From: Fidelibacterota bacterium
GTDB taxonomy: Bacteria; Fidelibacterota; UBA2242
Assembly: GCA_018002295.1 (NCBI GenBank)
Contig: JAGNGI010000011.1
Span: forward strand, 1-37,109
DNA: 37,109 nucleotides
Reading direction: 5' to 3'
A program made the position numbers and the translations under genes. This document shows positions 26,582-35,734 of the stretch, piece by piece; the first letter of the stretch is position 1, and each line of letters begins with the position of its first letter. The notes under the pieces were generated by a model. It saw nothing but the letters and a program-made list of their open reading frames with translations. It was not told where the DNA came from and made no database searches.

Positions 26582-28081
26582 TTATTTACTAAGGTCTATA
26601 GTCTCAAAAAAGGTAACATTCTTACGTTTAATCAGAATCAGAACGATGTCTGTTTTCACCTCTTCGAGGGCTTTCTGATACTCAGCCACGTTGCTTATAT
26701 CCCGTTCCCCAATCCTTTTAATAATATCACCAACCTGCAAAATTCCAGCGGCTCTACCATTCCGGTCAACCCCAGTAACCACGACTCCGGTTTCATCAGG
26801 ACTGATACCGTATTGGCTGGCGGTTACTGAATTGATCTCGTCGACGCGGATACCGAGTTTGGAATCAGATTTTGTATCTGGGTAAACACCGCGCTCGACA
26901 GATTCAGGTAATTCGCCGAGTTTGACATCAATTTTTAACTCTTTTTTACCACGCAGAACTACTAGGGTTTTGGGCTTACCAACTTCGGAAGTGGAAACCA
27001 GCGTGCGCAGGTGCGCCGAATCCTTAATTGTTTTTCCATCGAATTCCTTAATAACGTCGCCGACTTTCAAACCGGCTTTTTCCGCCGGACTGTCTTTGAC
27101 AACTTCGCTGATGATAGCCCCCTGACGACTTTCGATACCGAGCGATTTGGCAATATTTTCATCCACATCTCCGATCACCACTCCCAGCCAGGCTCGAACG
27201 ACTTTGCCTTTTTCTATCAAATCGGTCATAACCTTCTTGGCGAGATTAATCGGTATGGCAAATCCAATTCCCACATTACCTTGTGACATTCCGGCCGTAG
27301 CAATAGCGGTATTAATGCCAATCAATTCAGCCCGAATATTGACCAAAGCACCTCCACTATTACCGGGATTAATAGCCGCATCAGTCTGAATAAAAGATTC
27401 ATAATTGGTGTTATTAATCACTCCGCTACGACCTTTGGCACTGACGATTCCAGCCGTCACCGTATGAGCCAGGTTCTCGCTGAAAGGTGATCCGATTGCG
27501 AGAACCCACTCGCCGACGCGTAGAGCATCCGAATCCCCGAGAATCGCCGGTTGTAAATCCTTAGCGTCAATCTTTATGACAGCCAGATCGGTGAGAGGAT
27601 CTGTGCCAACGATTTCAGCTTTAAATTCACGATTATCAATTAATTTAACACTGATTTTTTCGCCTTGTTCAACTACGTGATTGTTGGTCAAAATATAACC
27701 CTTTTGATCAACGATTACTCCCGAGCCAAGTGCTTTACTCCGCATCTCGCCTTGTGGAAATCCAAAAAAACGCCAGAATAAATCATCATCCGGAAAACCC
27801 GGAAAATCCCGACGCAGATTAGTTTTGATGACTTTTTCGGTGGTAATGGTCACCACTGACGGAGTAACTGATTCCGCAATCTGCACAAAAGCATCATTAA
27901 AAGCTTGCAGAGAAGGAATATCATCACCAGCCGTTACCGCCGCCGGCCGAAACTTCGTCATTCCAGAATTCTTGTCTTCATAAAATACAACCTTGCCAGG
28001 TCTAATAATGATGCTGGCAATGGTAAATCCAAGGGCAACCAGTAAAATTCCGCCTATTACTATACCAATTTTTCGTTTCAT
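26582..28081 (-). CDS. htrA: HtrA/DegP-type periplasmic serine protease-chaperone
   Basis: A 499-residue protease with an N-terminal membrane anchor or signal (IGIVIGGILLVALGFTIASIII). The trypsin-like domain has a complete catalytic triad: His135 (TNNHVV), Asp165 (DLAVIKID) and Ser242 (NPGNSGGALV). Two PDZ domains follow (~290-385, with WLGVVIGDV and DSPAEKAGLKVGDVI, and ~405-495, with GRAAGILQVGDII). DegP-type proteins degrade or refold misfolded envelope proteins. The leader has no clear signal peptidase site, so it may remain anchored. The ATG at 28081 has AAGGGG seven bases upstream. It is the first gene of the long minus-strand run and is ended by its own terminator. Confidence 0.95.
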   Translation of the reverse strand: MKRKIGIVIGGILLVALGFTIASIIIRPGKVVFYEDKNSGMTKFRPAAVTAGDDIPSLQAFNDAFVQIAESVTPSVVTITTEKVIKTNLRRDFPGFPDDDLFWRFFGFPQGEMRSKALGSGVIVDQKGYILTNNHVVEQGEKISVKLIDNREFKAEIVGTDPLTDLAVIKIDAKDLQPAILGDSDALRVGEWVLAIGSPFSENLAHTVTAGIVSAKGRSGVINNTNYESFIQTDAAINPGNSGGALVNIRAELIGINTAIATAGMSQGNVGIGFAIPINLAKKVMTDLIEKGKVVRAWLGVVIGDVDENIAKSLGIESRQGAIISEVVKDSPAEKAGLKVGDVIKEFDGKTIKDSAHLRTLVSTSEVGKPKTLVVLRGKKELKIDVKLGELPESVERGVYPDTKSDSKLGIRVDEINSVTASQYGISPDETGVVVTGVDRNGRAAGILQVGDIIKRIGERDISNVAEYQKALEEVKTDIVLILIKRKNVTFFETIDLSK

Positions 28082-28533
28082 ATCTTATCCCCTTTTTAAT
28101 TTATTTTTAAAAAACTGGTAGATTAAACTAATCTTTTTTTTTATTGTTTCAAATACTAAACAAGAGAATGTATTGGTTATTTGCATGGATGTATGATTAA
28201 ATACATTATTAAAGTTCGACGAGAAATTTAGAAAGTGTTGTTAAGTCCTTATAAGTGCTTTTAAATGCTACTAAGTCCTCAAAAGAGCTTAGAAGTACTT
28301 AAAAGATAACTTGTTTCTCGGAGCAACTTTTTACACCTTTGTGCCACAATTTCAGAGCATAAATATCGCATATTCATCTTGATTTCCTAAAAACCCTTAA
28401 GCGAATTGAATTCCTCTGCATTCTTAGCGATTGGTTATCTAATAATCCATTTTGCCTAATTTTTATGCACTTCGCTAATTTTATTTGGAATGTATTGGCT
28501 TTAAAATTTCCGCGGTCTTAATTTTTCACCGTA
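28082..28533. other. Divergent intergenic gap between htrA and the BaiN-like gene
   Basis: At 452 bases this is the largest non-coding gap in the window. It is A+T-rich and must hold promoters for both divergent genes, but none can be called with confidence. The array at 28233-28312 is its main structure. No tRNA or credible small ORF is seen in 28313-28533. Confidence 0.6.
28233..28312. repeat. 10-bp-period array, eight units (consensus AAGTNCTTNN)
   Basis: Units start at 28233, 28243, 28253, 28263, 28273, 28283, 28293 and 28303 with no slippage. Examples are AAGTCCTTAT, AAGTGCTTTT, AAATGCTACT, AAGAGCTTAG and AAGTACTTAA; the last contains the perfect palindrome AAGTACTT. Units differ from one another, so this is a maintained periodic pattern rather than a fresh tandem duplication. 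An off-phase AAGTTC at 28212 may be an eroded member. Confidence 0.8.
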
Positions 28534-29811
28534 ATGAGCCGGACCAATTCTGATAGTAAAAAAATCCCAAAAGTCATCGTCGTAGGTGGTGGACCAGCCG
28601 GTTTGATGGCGGCGGGACAAGCCTCATTATCAGGTGCGCAGGTTTTTTTAATTGAAAAAATGGAACGTCCCGGTCGCAAACTTGCCATCACCGGCAAAGG
28701 ACGCTGTAACTTGACCAATGATACCGAGCTAAGCGAATTCCTGACCCATTTTGGACGAAACAGCCGTTTCCTGCGCGGTGCCTTTCACCGCTTTTTCGTG
28801 CCTGAATTACTGGAATTCTTCAGGCAATTGGGAATTCAAACCGTCACGGAGCGCGGCGGCCGTATTTTCCCAGTCCGCAATGACGCTAATGAAATCGTTA
28901 CGGCTTTAGTCAATTGGGCAAACGCTACCGGCGTTATCATTCGCCCGAATACTCGCGCCAACCAGCTCGTCCTTACCGAAAATCGAATTAGCGGCGTAAT
29001 CGTTAGGAATCCAAATTCAACTACTGAGAAAATAAATGCCGACGCAGTAATAATTGCCACTGGAGGAGCATCCTATCCCGGCACCGGTTCCACTGGCGAC
29101 GGCTATCGTCTCGCTAAATCTGCAGGTCATTCCATCACACCGATTCGACCGGCTTTAGTGCCATTGGTCACCGTGGGCAATCTTGCCGCCCGTTTACAGG
29201 GACTGAGTCTAAAAAACGTAGGTATTAAAGTATTCGCCGATAGCAGAAAAATTGCCGATGAATTCGGCGAGATGTTATTTACTCATTTCGGACTCTCGGG
29301 TCCGGTAATTTTGACTGTTAGCAAACTGGTGGTTGATGCCCTAAATGCCAAACAAGAGGTGCGGATTAGTATTGATTTGAAACCAGCGCTCGACGACCAA
29401 AAACTCGACTTACGGTTACAACGTGATTTTGCTCAGCATGGTAAAATGCAATTCAAAACTGTCCTAAAAGAGCTCCTCCCCCAGAAACTTATTCCGGTTT
29501 GCCTTGACCTAATAAAAATTCCACCTGAAAAAACTTGCAATCAAATTACCACGGCCGAACGTCGTCGTCTCCGACTCTGGCTGAAAAACTTTAACTTCGA
29601 CATCAGCGGGCATCGCGGTTTTAGCGAAGCGATAATTACCGCTGGTGGGGTTGCCCTGAATGAAGTTGACAGTCAAACTCTACAATCTAAAATTGTTCAG
29701 GGACTTTATTTTGCTGGTGAGATTCTGGACTTAGACGCCGACACCGGCGGCTATAATCTTCAAGCCGCTTTCTCAACCGGATGGCTGGCGGGACAATCTG
29801 CTGGACGTTAA
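28534..29811 (+). CDS. BaiN/HI0933 (YhiN)-family FAD-dependent oxidoreductase
   Basis: A 425-residue flavoprotein. The dinucleotide motif GGGPAG is at 18-23, followed by an acidic strand end (LIEKMERPGRKLAITGKGRCN), which is the strongest family signature. ATGGASYPGTGSTGDGY lies in the middle and YFAGEILDLDADTGGYNLQ near the C-terminus, where the FAD ribityl chain binds. Members include BaiN of bile-acid dehydroxylation, but the family is broad and most have no known substrate, so only 'flavin oxidoreductase' is safe. The ATG at 28534 has no recognisable ribosome binding site; no better start exists before the dinucleotide motif. Confidence 0.9.
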   Translation: MSRTNSDSKKIPKVIVVGGGPAGLMAAGQASLSGAQVFLIEKMERPGRKLAITGKGRCNLTNDTELSEFLTHFGRNSRFLRGAFHRFFVPELLEFFRQLGIQTVTERGGRIFPVRNDANEIVTALVNWANATGVIIRPNTRANQLVLTENRISGVIVRNPNSTTEKINADAVIIATGGASYPGTGSTGDGYRLAKSAGHSITPIRPALVPLVTVGNLAARLQGLSLKNVGIKVFADSRKIADEFGEMLFTHFGLSGPVILTVSKLVVDALNAKQEVRISIDLKPALDDQKLDLRLQRDFAQHGKMQFKTVLKELLPQKLIPVCLDLIKIPPEKTCNQITTAERRRLRLWLKNFNFDISGHRGFSEAIITAGGVALNEVDSQTLQSKIVQGLYFAGEILDLDADTGGYNLQAAFSTGWLAGQSAGR

Positions 29812-30012
29812 TTACTCCGTGATCATTAAAAATTATCCGTACAGAAGAGTCGAACTTGTTATTTAAGGAAGAATTGCTTTAATCTCACCAGTTTTTCCTC
29901 GATGCGATGTGGCTTATTTATACTTGGAAAAAATATCCAAAATATATCACATTTTTCGTGGTTGCAAAGTTTCGAATAGGATTTTCAGTTCAATCGTTGG
30001 AAATTTAGTTTA

Positions 30013-31725
30013 ATGTTTTTACCCACTACTAAACAGGAAATGGAAGAACTCGGGTGGCAGGAGCTAGATGTAATTCTGGTTACTGGCGATGCTTACATTG
30101 ATAGCCCGCACATTGGCATTGCAGTAATTGGAAAAGTTTTACTTAAAGCTGGTTATCGAGTCGGTGTCATTGCCCAGCCCGCCCTGAATGTTCCTGACGA
30201 CATTATGCGCCTCGGCGAACCGTGTCTCTTCTGGGGTGTGACCGGTGGTTCGATTGATTCGATGGTTGCCAATTACACCGCTTCTTTGAAAAAACGCCGC
30301 CATGACGATTATACTCCCGGCGGAATTAACGACCGCCGTCCTGATCGGGCGGTAATTGTTTACACCAATCTCATTCGTCAGCATTTTAAAAAAACCAAAC
30401 CGATCGTGCTGGGCGGCATCGAAGCTAGCCTCAGACGGATAGCGCATTATGATTACTGGAGCGACTCCATTCGCCGCTCGATTCTTTTCGATGCCAAAGC
30501 TGATTTTATCACTTACGGTATGAGTGAACGCGCTATCCTGGAATTGGCGGAAAGTCTTCAGAAAGGTTCCGATTATCGCGACATTCGCGGTATCTGTTAT
30601 ATTGCTCCTCACAAACCGGAAAATACTTTGGAACTACCGTCTTATGAAAAGGTGCGTGACAATCCCAAAACTTTCACCCGTATGTTTCATGAATTTTATG
30701 GAAATAATGACGCCAGAAGTGCTCAGCGGCTTTGCCAGAAATACGCCACACGCTGGTTAGTACATAATCCACCGTCATTGCCGCTTTCGCAGGCGGAGCT
30801 GGATGAAGTTTACAATCTTAATTACGAGCGTGATGTGCATCCTTATTATGCCAAACAAGGCTCAGTCAAAGCTCTGGAAACGATTCAGTTTGCCGTTACC
30901 ACCCATCGCGGCTGTTACGGCGAATGCAATTTCTGCGCAATTGCTATTCACGAAGGGCGCACGGTACAATGGCGCAGTCCCGAATCGGTCACCAATGAAG
31001 TCCGGAGTTTTGCGACAATGCCCAATTTCAAGGGAATCGTCGCCGATGTCGGCGGTCCGACTGCCAATATGTACGGCTTCGAATGTCCCCAAAAATTGAA
31101 GACCGGCGGTTGTAAACAAAAACGCTGTATTTATCCCGAAATCTGTCCTCAACTACCAGTTAGTCATAAGAAACAAATCGAATTGCTTATTAAATTGCGC
31201 GACTTACCGGGCGTTCGCAAAGTCTTCGTTGCCTCGGGAATCCGGCATGATTTAGTCCTAGCTGATAAAAAATGGGGCCGAAAATATCTACGTGAAGTCA
31301 TCTCCGAACATACTTCCGGTCAAATGAAAATTGCCCCGGAACACATTGTCCCGAAAGTATTGCATTTAATGGGTAAACCTAATCATAAAACACTGATCAA
31401 TTTCATTAAACTGTTTTATAATTATACCCGAGCCGCGAACAAAAAACAATTCTTGACTTATTATCTAATCGCGGCACATCCCGGTTGCACCTATCAAGAC
31501 ATGGTTAAGTTAAAATCATTTGCGACCAATTTTATGAAAATCACACCCGAGCAAGTCCAGATATTTCTTCCGGCGCCTTCTACTTATTCGGCTTTGATGT
31601 ACCACACCGGCTTCGACCCCTTCACCGGTGAAAAAATTTTCGTCGCCAAAACCCTCCATCAAAAAGAAATCCAAAAAAATGTCGTAACCTCAAAAAGGGA
31701 ATATCCATTTTCAAAAACGGAATAA
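30013..31725 (+). CDS. ygiQ: YgiQ-family radical SAM protein
   Basis: A 570-residue radical SAM enzyme. The N-terminal ~200 residues (VILVTGDAYIDSPHIGIAVIG, GGIEASLRRIAHYDYWSDS) are the YgiQ-specific B12-binding-like domain. The [4Fe-4S] motif CxxxCxxC is at Cys301, 305 and 308 (RGCYGECNFCAI), with FECPQKLKTGGCKQKRCIYPEICP farther on supplying additional cysteines. The tail is shorter than the ~740-residue E. coli protein. The family is conserved but its reaction is not established. It is eight bases upstream of the histidine kinase gene, so the two are likely co-transcribed. Confidence 0.92.
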   Translation: MFLPTTKQEMEELGWQELDVILVTGDAYIDSPHIGIAVIGKVLLKAGYRVGVIAQPALNVPDDIMRLGEPCLFWGVTGGSIDSMVANYTASLKKRRHDDYTPGGINDRRPDRAVIVYTNLIRQHFKKTKPIVLGGIEASLRRIAHYDYWSDSIRRSILFDAKADFITYGMSERAILELAESLQKGSDYRDIRGICYIAPHKPENTLELPSYEKVRDNPKTFTRMFHEFYGNNDARSAQRLCQKYATRWLVHNPPSLPLSQAELDEVYNLNYERDVHPYYAKQGSVKALETIQFAVTTHRGCYGECNFCAIAIHEGRTVQWRSPESVTNEVRSFATMPNFKGIVADVGGPTANMYGFECPQKLKTGGCKQKRCIYPEICPQLPVSHKKQIELLIKLRDLPGVRKVFVASGIRHDLVLADKKWGRKYLREVISEHTSGQMKIAPEHIVPKVLHLMGKPNHKTLINFIKLFYNYTRAANKKQFLTYYLIAAHPGCTYQDMVKLKSFATNFMKITPEQVQIFLPAPSTYSALMYHTGFDPFTGEKIFVAKTLHQKEIQKNVVTSKREYPFSKTE

Positions 31726-31733
31726 ATAACTTT

Positions 31734-33095
31734 ATGACAGATAAAAGATTAGAGGAATATCGGCAGGCATTAATTGACCTGCGCAATGGTAAAACTCCCC
31801 GTCCAATTAACTGTGAACCGGATGATGAATTATCCGCGCTCGGTCGCGAGATTATCCGGTTACAAAAAGAATGGCAAGAATTGTCTCTCCTCATTGGTTT
31901 GACCGCCCAGATCAACGCCGGCTTGAATCTGGAAGAAGTACTTGACCGCATCTTTGACTCATTTCACGCCATTATTCCTTATGACCGCATCGGAGTGGCT
32001 CTACTAACTGATGACGGCAAAAATGTCCGATCTTGTTGTACTCGTAGTCGTCTCCCAGTTATTAAATTGAAAGAAGGTTACTCCGCCCGCTTGAAAAACA
32101 GTAGCCTCGAACAGATCATTCGCACCGGTCAGCCACGCATTATCAACGATCTTGAAGAATATTTAGCGCAAAAACCACGATCAAACTCTACGCGTCTGAT
32201 TTTATCCGAAGGAATGCTCTCCAGTCTTACCTGTCCGTTGATTATTCAGACAAAACCGGTCGGCTTTATATTTTTTTCCAGCTGTAATAAAAATACCTAT
32301 CGCGATGCCCATATCGAACTTTTTCAGAAAATCGCCGACCAGGTTTCGGTTATCATTGAAAAGAGCCGTCTTTATCAGAATCTAGCGGCTTTAAACGAGG
32401 AAAAAACAAAATTTCTCGGCATCGCCGCGCATGACTTACGCAGTCCCATCGGAGTCATTAAAAGTTATACAGATATATTACTGGCCGGGCTCGTCGGAAA
32501 TTTGACTGACCAACAGACCAATATCATCAAAACGATCGAAAATAACTGCACTCGTATGCTCAATCTGATCAATGACTTGCTGGACATTAGCGCGATCGAA
32601 TCCGGTAAACTGACCCTTCAAAAAACAACAATCGAGCCGAGCATTTTTTTTGCTAATTATGCTGAAAACGCTATGCGTTTAGCGGCGGTCAAGTCAATCC
32701 ACTTCACAACATTCATCGCCCCGCAAATTCCGCCGATCGAATTTGATCCCAACCGCATCACCCAAGTTTTAGATAATCTCGTCTCGAATGCTATCAAGTT
32801 TTCTTCACCGGGAACAACAATTACGTTGACAGTAAAGGCTACCGGTAAATATTTAGAAATCCGGGTAGCTGATCAGGGGCAGGGAATTCCAGCCGCGGAA
32901 ATTCCTAAACTCTTCAAACCGTTCAGTCGGACCAGTGTTCAGCCAACCGGCGGTGAAAAAAGCACCGGATTAGGCTTAGCAATTGTCCGCCGCATCGTGC
33001 AAGCCCATGGCGGCAAAATTCGAGTTAAAAGTCAACCTGGTCAGGGAACCGAATTCATTATCCACCTACCATTTATCTCTAAGTCTGATAATTAA
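31734..33095 (+). CDS. Soluble GAF-domain sensor histidine kinase
   Basis: A 453-residue kinase without transmembrane segments. A short HAMP-like helix pair (~10-47) is followed by a GAF domain (~50-210: TAQINAGLNLEEVLDRIFD, GFIFFSS). The HisKA domain has His233 in IAAHDLRSPIG, and the ATPase domain has the N box (VLDNLVSNAIKFSS), G1 (VADQGQGIPAAE), F (LFKPFSRT) and G2 (STGLGLAIVRRIV) boxes, all intact. It therefore senses an intracellular signal, probably a small ligand or redox state in the GAF domain. The single-domain regulator at 35295 is a possible partner, but it is two genes away. Confidence 0.93.
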   Translation: MTDKRLEEYRQALIDLRNGKTPRPINCEPDDELSALGREIIRLQKEWQELSLLIGLTAQINAGLNLEEVLDRIFDSFHAIIPYDRIGVALLTDDGKNVRSCCTRSRLPVIKLKEGYSARLKNSSLEQIIRTGQPRIINDLEEYLAQKPRSNSTRLILSEGMLSSLTCPLIIQTKPVGFIFFSSCNKNTYRDAHIELFQKIADQVSVIIEKSRLYQNLAALNEEKTKFLGIAAHDLRSPIGVIKSYTDILLAGLVGNLTDQQTNIIKTIENNCTRMLNLINDLLDISAIESGKLTLQKTTIEPSIFFANYAENAMRLAAVKSIHFTTFIAPQIPPIEFDPNRITQVLDNLVSNAIKFSSPGTTITLTVKATGKYLEIRVADQGQGIPAAEIPKLFKPFSRTSVQPTGGEKSTGLGLAIVRRIVQAHGGKIRVKSQPGQGTEFIIHLPFISKSDN

Positions 33096-33292
33096 ACTTT
33101 TAATATCATCACCGCATCTCAGCGATATAACAATCCAATAATCCTCTATCGTAAGCAATTGAAAATTAAAGGTTACTCAAAATTACATATTGGACAATCC
33201 CAAGAAAATTTCAGATTTTAAACGGCCAATATTTTTTATTCCATACCTTAAATAATATTAATATATTTTGACCATTGAAATAAGGAAGAACT

Positions 33293-34060
33293 ATGAGAGA
33301 ACTGAAATTTAAACCGGGTGACATTATTATTAATGAAGGGGCATACGGCTCGGAAGCTTATATCCTTAAAGCCGGTTCAGTCGAGGTATCTAAAATGACC
33401 GATCACAAAAAAGTCATTCTTGCTATTTTACAACCACAAGAAATTTTCGGCGAACTGGGTTTAATTGACGACAAACCACGTTCGGCTACCGTCATCGCCA
33501 GGACTGCGGTAACTGTTGATGAAATTACACGGGAGGATTTTAGCGCCCTGCTTGACGATAAAATGCCTTTCGTTATCCCAATTATGCGGTCATTTTTCGA
33601 ACACCTGCGACAAGCTAATCAACTGGTTCTCCAGATGGAGGCGCAAATTACAGAAGCGTCGAAAACTGCCCCTCAGCCAAATGCCCCAACCGAAATTAAA
33701 CTCGAGGGCTTAACCCCAATTGCCAAACAGGCTCTTAAAAACCATGCGGTAAATTTACGAAAATTCCCCTTTAAAATTGGCCGTGAAAGTGGACAGCGTC
33801 GCGAAGATGTTTTTATTGATAACGACTTGTCCCTAATTGACAACATCCCCTATAACGTTTCGCGTAATCATATGTCAATCAATTTTTATAATGGCCAATA
33901 CTACATTCTCGATCGCGGCAGTAGCCTGGGTACTATTGTCAATAAAATTCCGATCGGTGGCCGTCTTTCCAATTTCAAGGCTGAACTTCATAAGGGCGAA
34001 AATACCGTCATTCTTGGAACTAGCAATTCTCAATTTCAATTTAAAATTACGATCGAATGA
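33293..34060 (+). CDS. Cyclic-nucleotide-binding domain fused to an FHA domain
   Basis: In 255 residues, ~5-115 form a CRP-like cyclic-nucleotide-binding fold: FKPGDIIINEG, and the phosphate-binding cassette FGELGLIDDKPRSATVIA at 52-69. Residues ~158-252 form an FHA phosphothreonine-binding domain: KIGRES at 161-166, NVSRNHMSI at 188-196 and SSLGTIVN at 210-217. There is no helix-turn-helix, so it is not a CRP-type regulator. The likely role is an adaptor that responds to a nucleotide and docks a phosphorylated protein, which implies a Ser/Thr kinase elsewhere in the genome. The last four bases overlap the radical SAM start (ATGA). AGGAAG precedes the ATG. Confidence 0.9.
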   Translation: MRELKFKPGDIIINEGAYGSEAYILKAGSVEVSKMTDHKKVILAILQPQEIFGELGLIDDKPRSATVIARTAVTVDEITREDFSALLDDKMPFVIPIMRSFFEHLRQANQLVLQMEAQITEASKTAPQPNAPTEIKLEGLTPIAKQALKNHAVNLRKFPFKIGRESGQRREDVFIDNDLSLIDNIPYNVSRNHMSINFYNGQYYILDRGSSLGTIVNKIPIGGRLSNFKAELHKGENTVILGTSNSQFQFKITIE

Positions 34061-35223
34061 TTCCCCGCAAAAACCTCGCCCGGGCTTTCCAAAAAGCTAT
34101 CGAACAGCCTGACTATGCACTAAATAACTTCATCCATAGATTAAAAGCGTCTTTTTCGTACCATTTTCTAAATGGCAATAGTCTCGGGCCAGAAACAATT
34201 TCCCTTTTTCTAACCTACAAATGCAATTTAAAATGCGCTATGTGCGGTCAATGGGGTACCAATGGCGCCTTCCGCGAATATCCAAGTGAAGTGGTTCGTC
34301 AGCAACTTTCCCTCGACGAAATCCAGAATTTGATTGACGACGTTCGGCACTACAACCCCAACATCACACTCTTCGGCGGCGAACCGATGCTTTACCCAAA
34401 TTGGCTGAAAGTCGTCGAAATCGTCAAAGCGGCCGGATTGCGTTGCAACATCGTTACCAATGGCACTTACATCGGAAAATGGGTCCGTGAAATTGCGGAT
34501 TCGAGGTTGGACGAGATTATTTTTTCACTTGATGGACCGCCTGAAATTCACGATAAAATCCGCGGCGTGCCCGGCACCTTTCAAAAAGCCATCAATGGCT
34601 TACAAGAATTGAACACTTTAAAAAAAACTCGCAACTTAAATAGACCGCTCGTGAATATAAATTGCACCATTACCGAATTGAATTATCGCTCGATTGATGA
34701 AATTATTAAAATCGCGGAGGACATTGGCGCCTGTGGATTAACTTTACACCATCTTCTTTTCCTGGATCGTGCGACAGTTATGGAATTTATTCCGTTCTTT
34801 CAGGAAAAATTTGGCCAGACGCCGACCGATTGGCTCGGTTTTATCGTGGACGAACTACCGCAAATCGATCCCGAATATCTAATTGCCAAACGTAATGAGC
34901 TAAAAACGCGACGGTTTGATACCGACGTTAATTTCTATCCCAATTTAGAAGATAATGAAATTCGCCAATGGTACACCCAATTCCAATTCAAAGCCTCTTC
35001 ATACAAAAATCGCTGCCAAAGTCTATGGGCAACGGCTTATGTTTTTCCCGATGGCTCTGTTCGTCCTTATCACTCGATGAATTTTACACCTGGTAATATT
35101 TTACAGGATAAATTCTCAAAAATTTGGAACAATCCAAGTTACATCGCCTATCGTAGGTTTGTAAGGAAAAACAAGTGTTTTTCAATCTGTTCAAAAGGCT
35201 GCACTGAATTTTTTCGATATTGA
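34057..35223 (+). CDS. Radical SAM protein with a partial SPASM-like C-terminus
   Basis: A 388-residue radical SAM enzyme whose cluster motif is Cys56, 60 and 63 (YKCNLKCAMCGQWG), followed by LFGGEPMLYPNW and SLDGPPEIHDKIRG, the normal SAM-contacting segments. The C-terminus resembles SPASM/twitch auxiliary-cluster domains: Cys320 (RCQSLWATAYVFPDGSVRP), GNILQDKFSKIWNN, and Cys374, 378 and 382. The usual Cys after 'GSVRP' is Tyr338 here, so at most one auxiliary cluster seems possible. The substrate is unknown; the family includes peptide-modifying and lipid-head-group enzymes, and no peptide precursor is visible nearby. It is coupled to the cNMP-FHA gene by a four-base overlap. Confidence 0.88.
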   Translation: MIPRKNLARAFQKAIEQPDYALNNFIHRLKASFSYHFLNGNSLGPETISLFLTYKCNLKCAMCGQWGTNGAFREYPSEVVRQQLSLDEIQNLIDDVRHYNPNITLFGGEPMLYPNWLKVVEIVKAAGLRCNIVTNGTYIGKWVREIADSRLDEIIFSLDGPPEIHDKIRGVPGTFQKAINGLQELNTLKKTRNLNRPLVNINCTITELNYRSIDEIIKIAEDIGACGLTLHHLLFLDRATVMEFIPFFQEKFGQTPTDWLGFIVDELPQIDPEYLIAKRNELKTRRFDTDVNFYPNLEDNEIRQWYTQFQFKASSYKNRCQSLWATAYVFPDGSVRPYHSMNFTPGNILQDKFSKIWNNPSYIAYRRFVRKNKCFSICSKGCTEFFRY

Positions 35224-35244
35224 TATTGATAAAGTATAATTAAA

Positions 35245-35273
35245 TTGACTAAGAATACAATAATAATTAAATT
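35245..35273 (+). promoter_or_regulatory. Candidate sigma-70-like promoter for the response regulator gene
   Basis: TTGACT at 35245-35250, a 17-base spacer, and TAAATT at 35268-35273, about 20 bases before the ATG at 35295. The -10 box matches four of six bases. In such A+T-rich DNA this can arise by chance. Confidence 0.25.
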
Positions 35274-35294
35274 AACTTAAAATGAGACAGGTTT

Positions 35295-35681
35295 ATGGAA
35301 AAAATACTTATAGTAGATGATGAGCAGGAAATAGCTGAGTTATTAGAAGAAGTACTGGAGCAACTCGGTTATAAAACCGCAATGGCTTTCTCAAAAGCAC
35401 AGGCGTCCGAAGTTCTCAGAGAATTTGAGCCCAGAATCGTTCTACTGGATATTCGTTTACCCGATGGTGATGGCATTTCCTTCCTGAAAGAAATCAAAGC
35501 CAGCCAGCCAGCCGTAGAAGTAATCATGATAACCGGATTGGCTGATCGTGATATCGCCATAGAAGCTCTGCGCGAAGGAGCCGCCGATTACATTTGTAAA
35601 CCAATTGATCTTGATTACCTAGCAAATAGTTTACTCGCTAATATTGTAACCCGCTACAATACGGACGCTCCAGCACTCTAG
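35295..35681 (+). CDS. Single-domain response regulator (receiver only)
   Basis: A 128-residue receiver domain with no output domain. The acidic pocket is Asp8/Asp9 (LIVDDE), the phosphoacceptor Asp52 (LLDIRLPDGDG), Thr80 (MITG) and Lys102 (CKPID), all in place. It should accept phosphate and act through protein contact, like CheY or Spo0F. A kinase gene is at 31734, and export genes for a polysaccharide follow at 35735. A terminator closes it off from them, so a regulatory link is only a suggestion. Confidence 0.93.
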   Translation: MEKILIVDDEQEIAELLEEVLEQLGYKTAMAFSKAQASEVLREFEPRIVLLDIRLPDGDGISFLKEIKASQPAVEVIMITGLADRDIAIEALREGAADYICKPIDLDYLANSLLANIVTRYNTDAPAL

Positions 35682-35694
35682 AAATCTGAGAGGT

Positions 35695-35717
35695 AATGCT
35701 TATTCTCAGCATTTTTT
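35695..35717 (+). terminator. Rho-independent terminator after the response regulator
   Basis: AATGCT at 35695-35700 and AGCATT at 35708-35713 pair around TATTCTC and run into T6 at 35712-35717. It begins 14 bases after the response regulator stop. The stem is short, so termination may be partial. Confidence 0.6.
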
Positions 35718-35734
35718 ATAAAATCGGGTAAAAA

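Noticed and set aside
26320..26592. Plus-strand 90-codon ORF overlapping DUF2905 and the htrA terminator
   Set aside because: It runs through the terminator hairpin and antisense to a recognised gene, with no family-like features.
28233..28312. CRISPR array
   Set aside because: Units are 10 bp with no spacers, and no cas genes are present.
29843..29882. Possible fourth 10-bp-period array
   Set aside because: The blocks AGAAGAGT, AACTTGTT, TTAAGGAA and ATTGCTTT keep phase only loosely and do not share the AAGTNCTT core; at best eroded.
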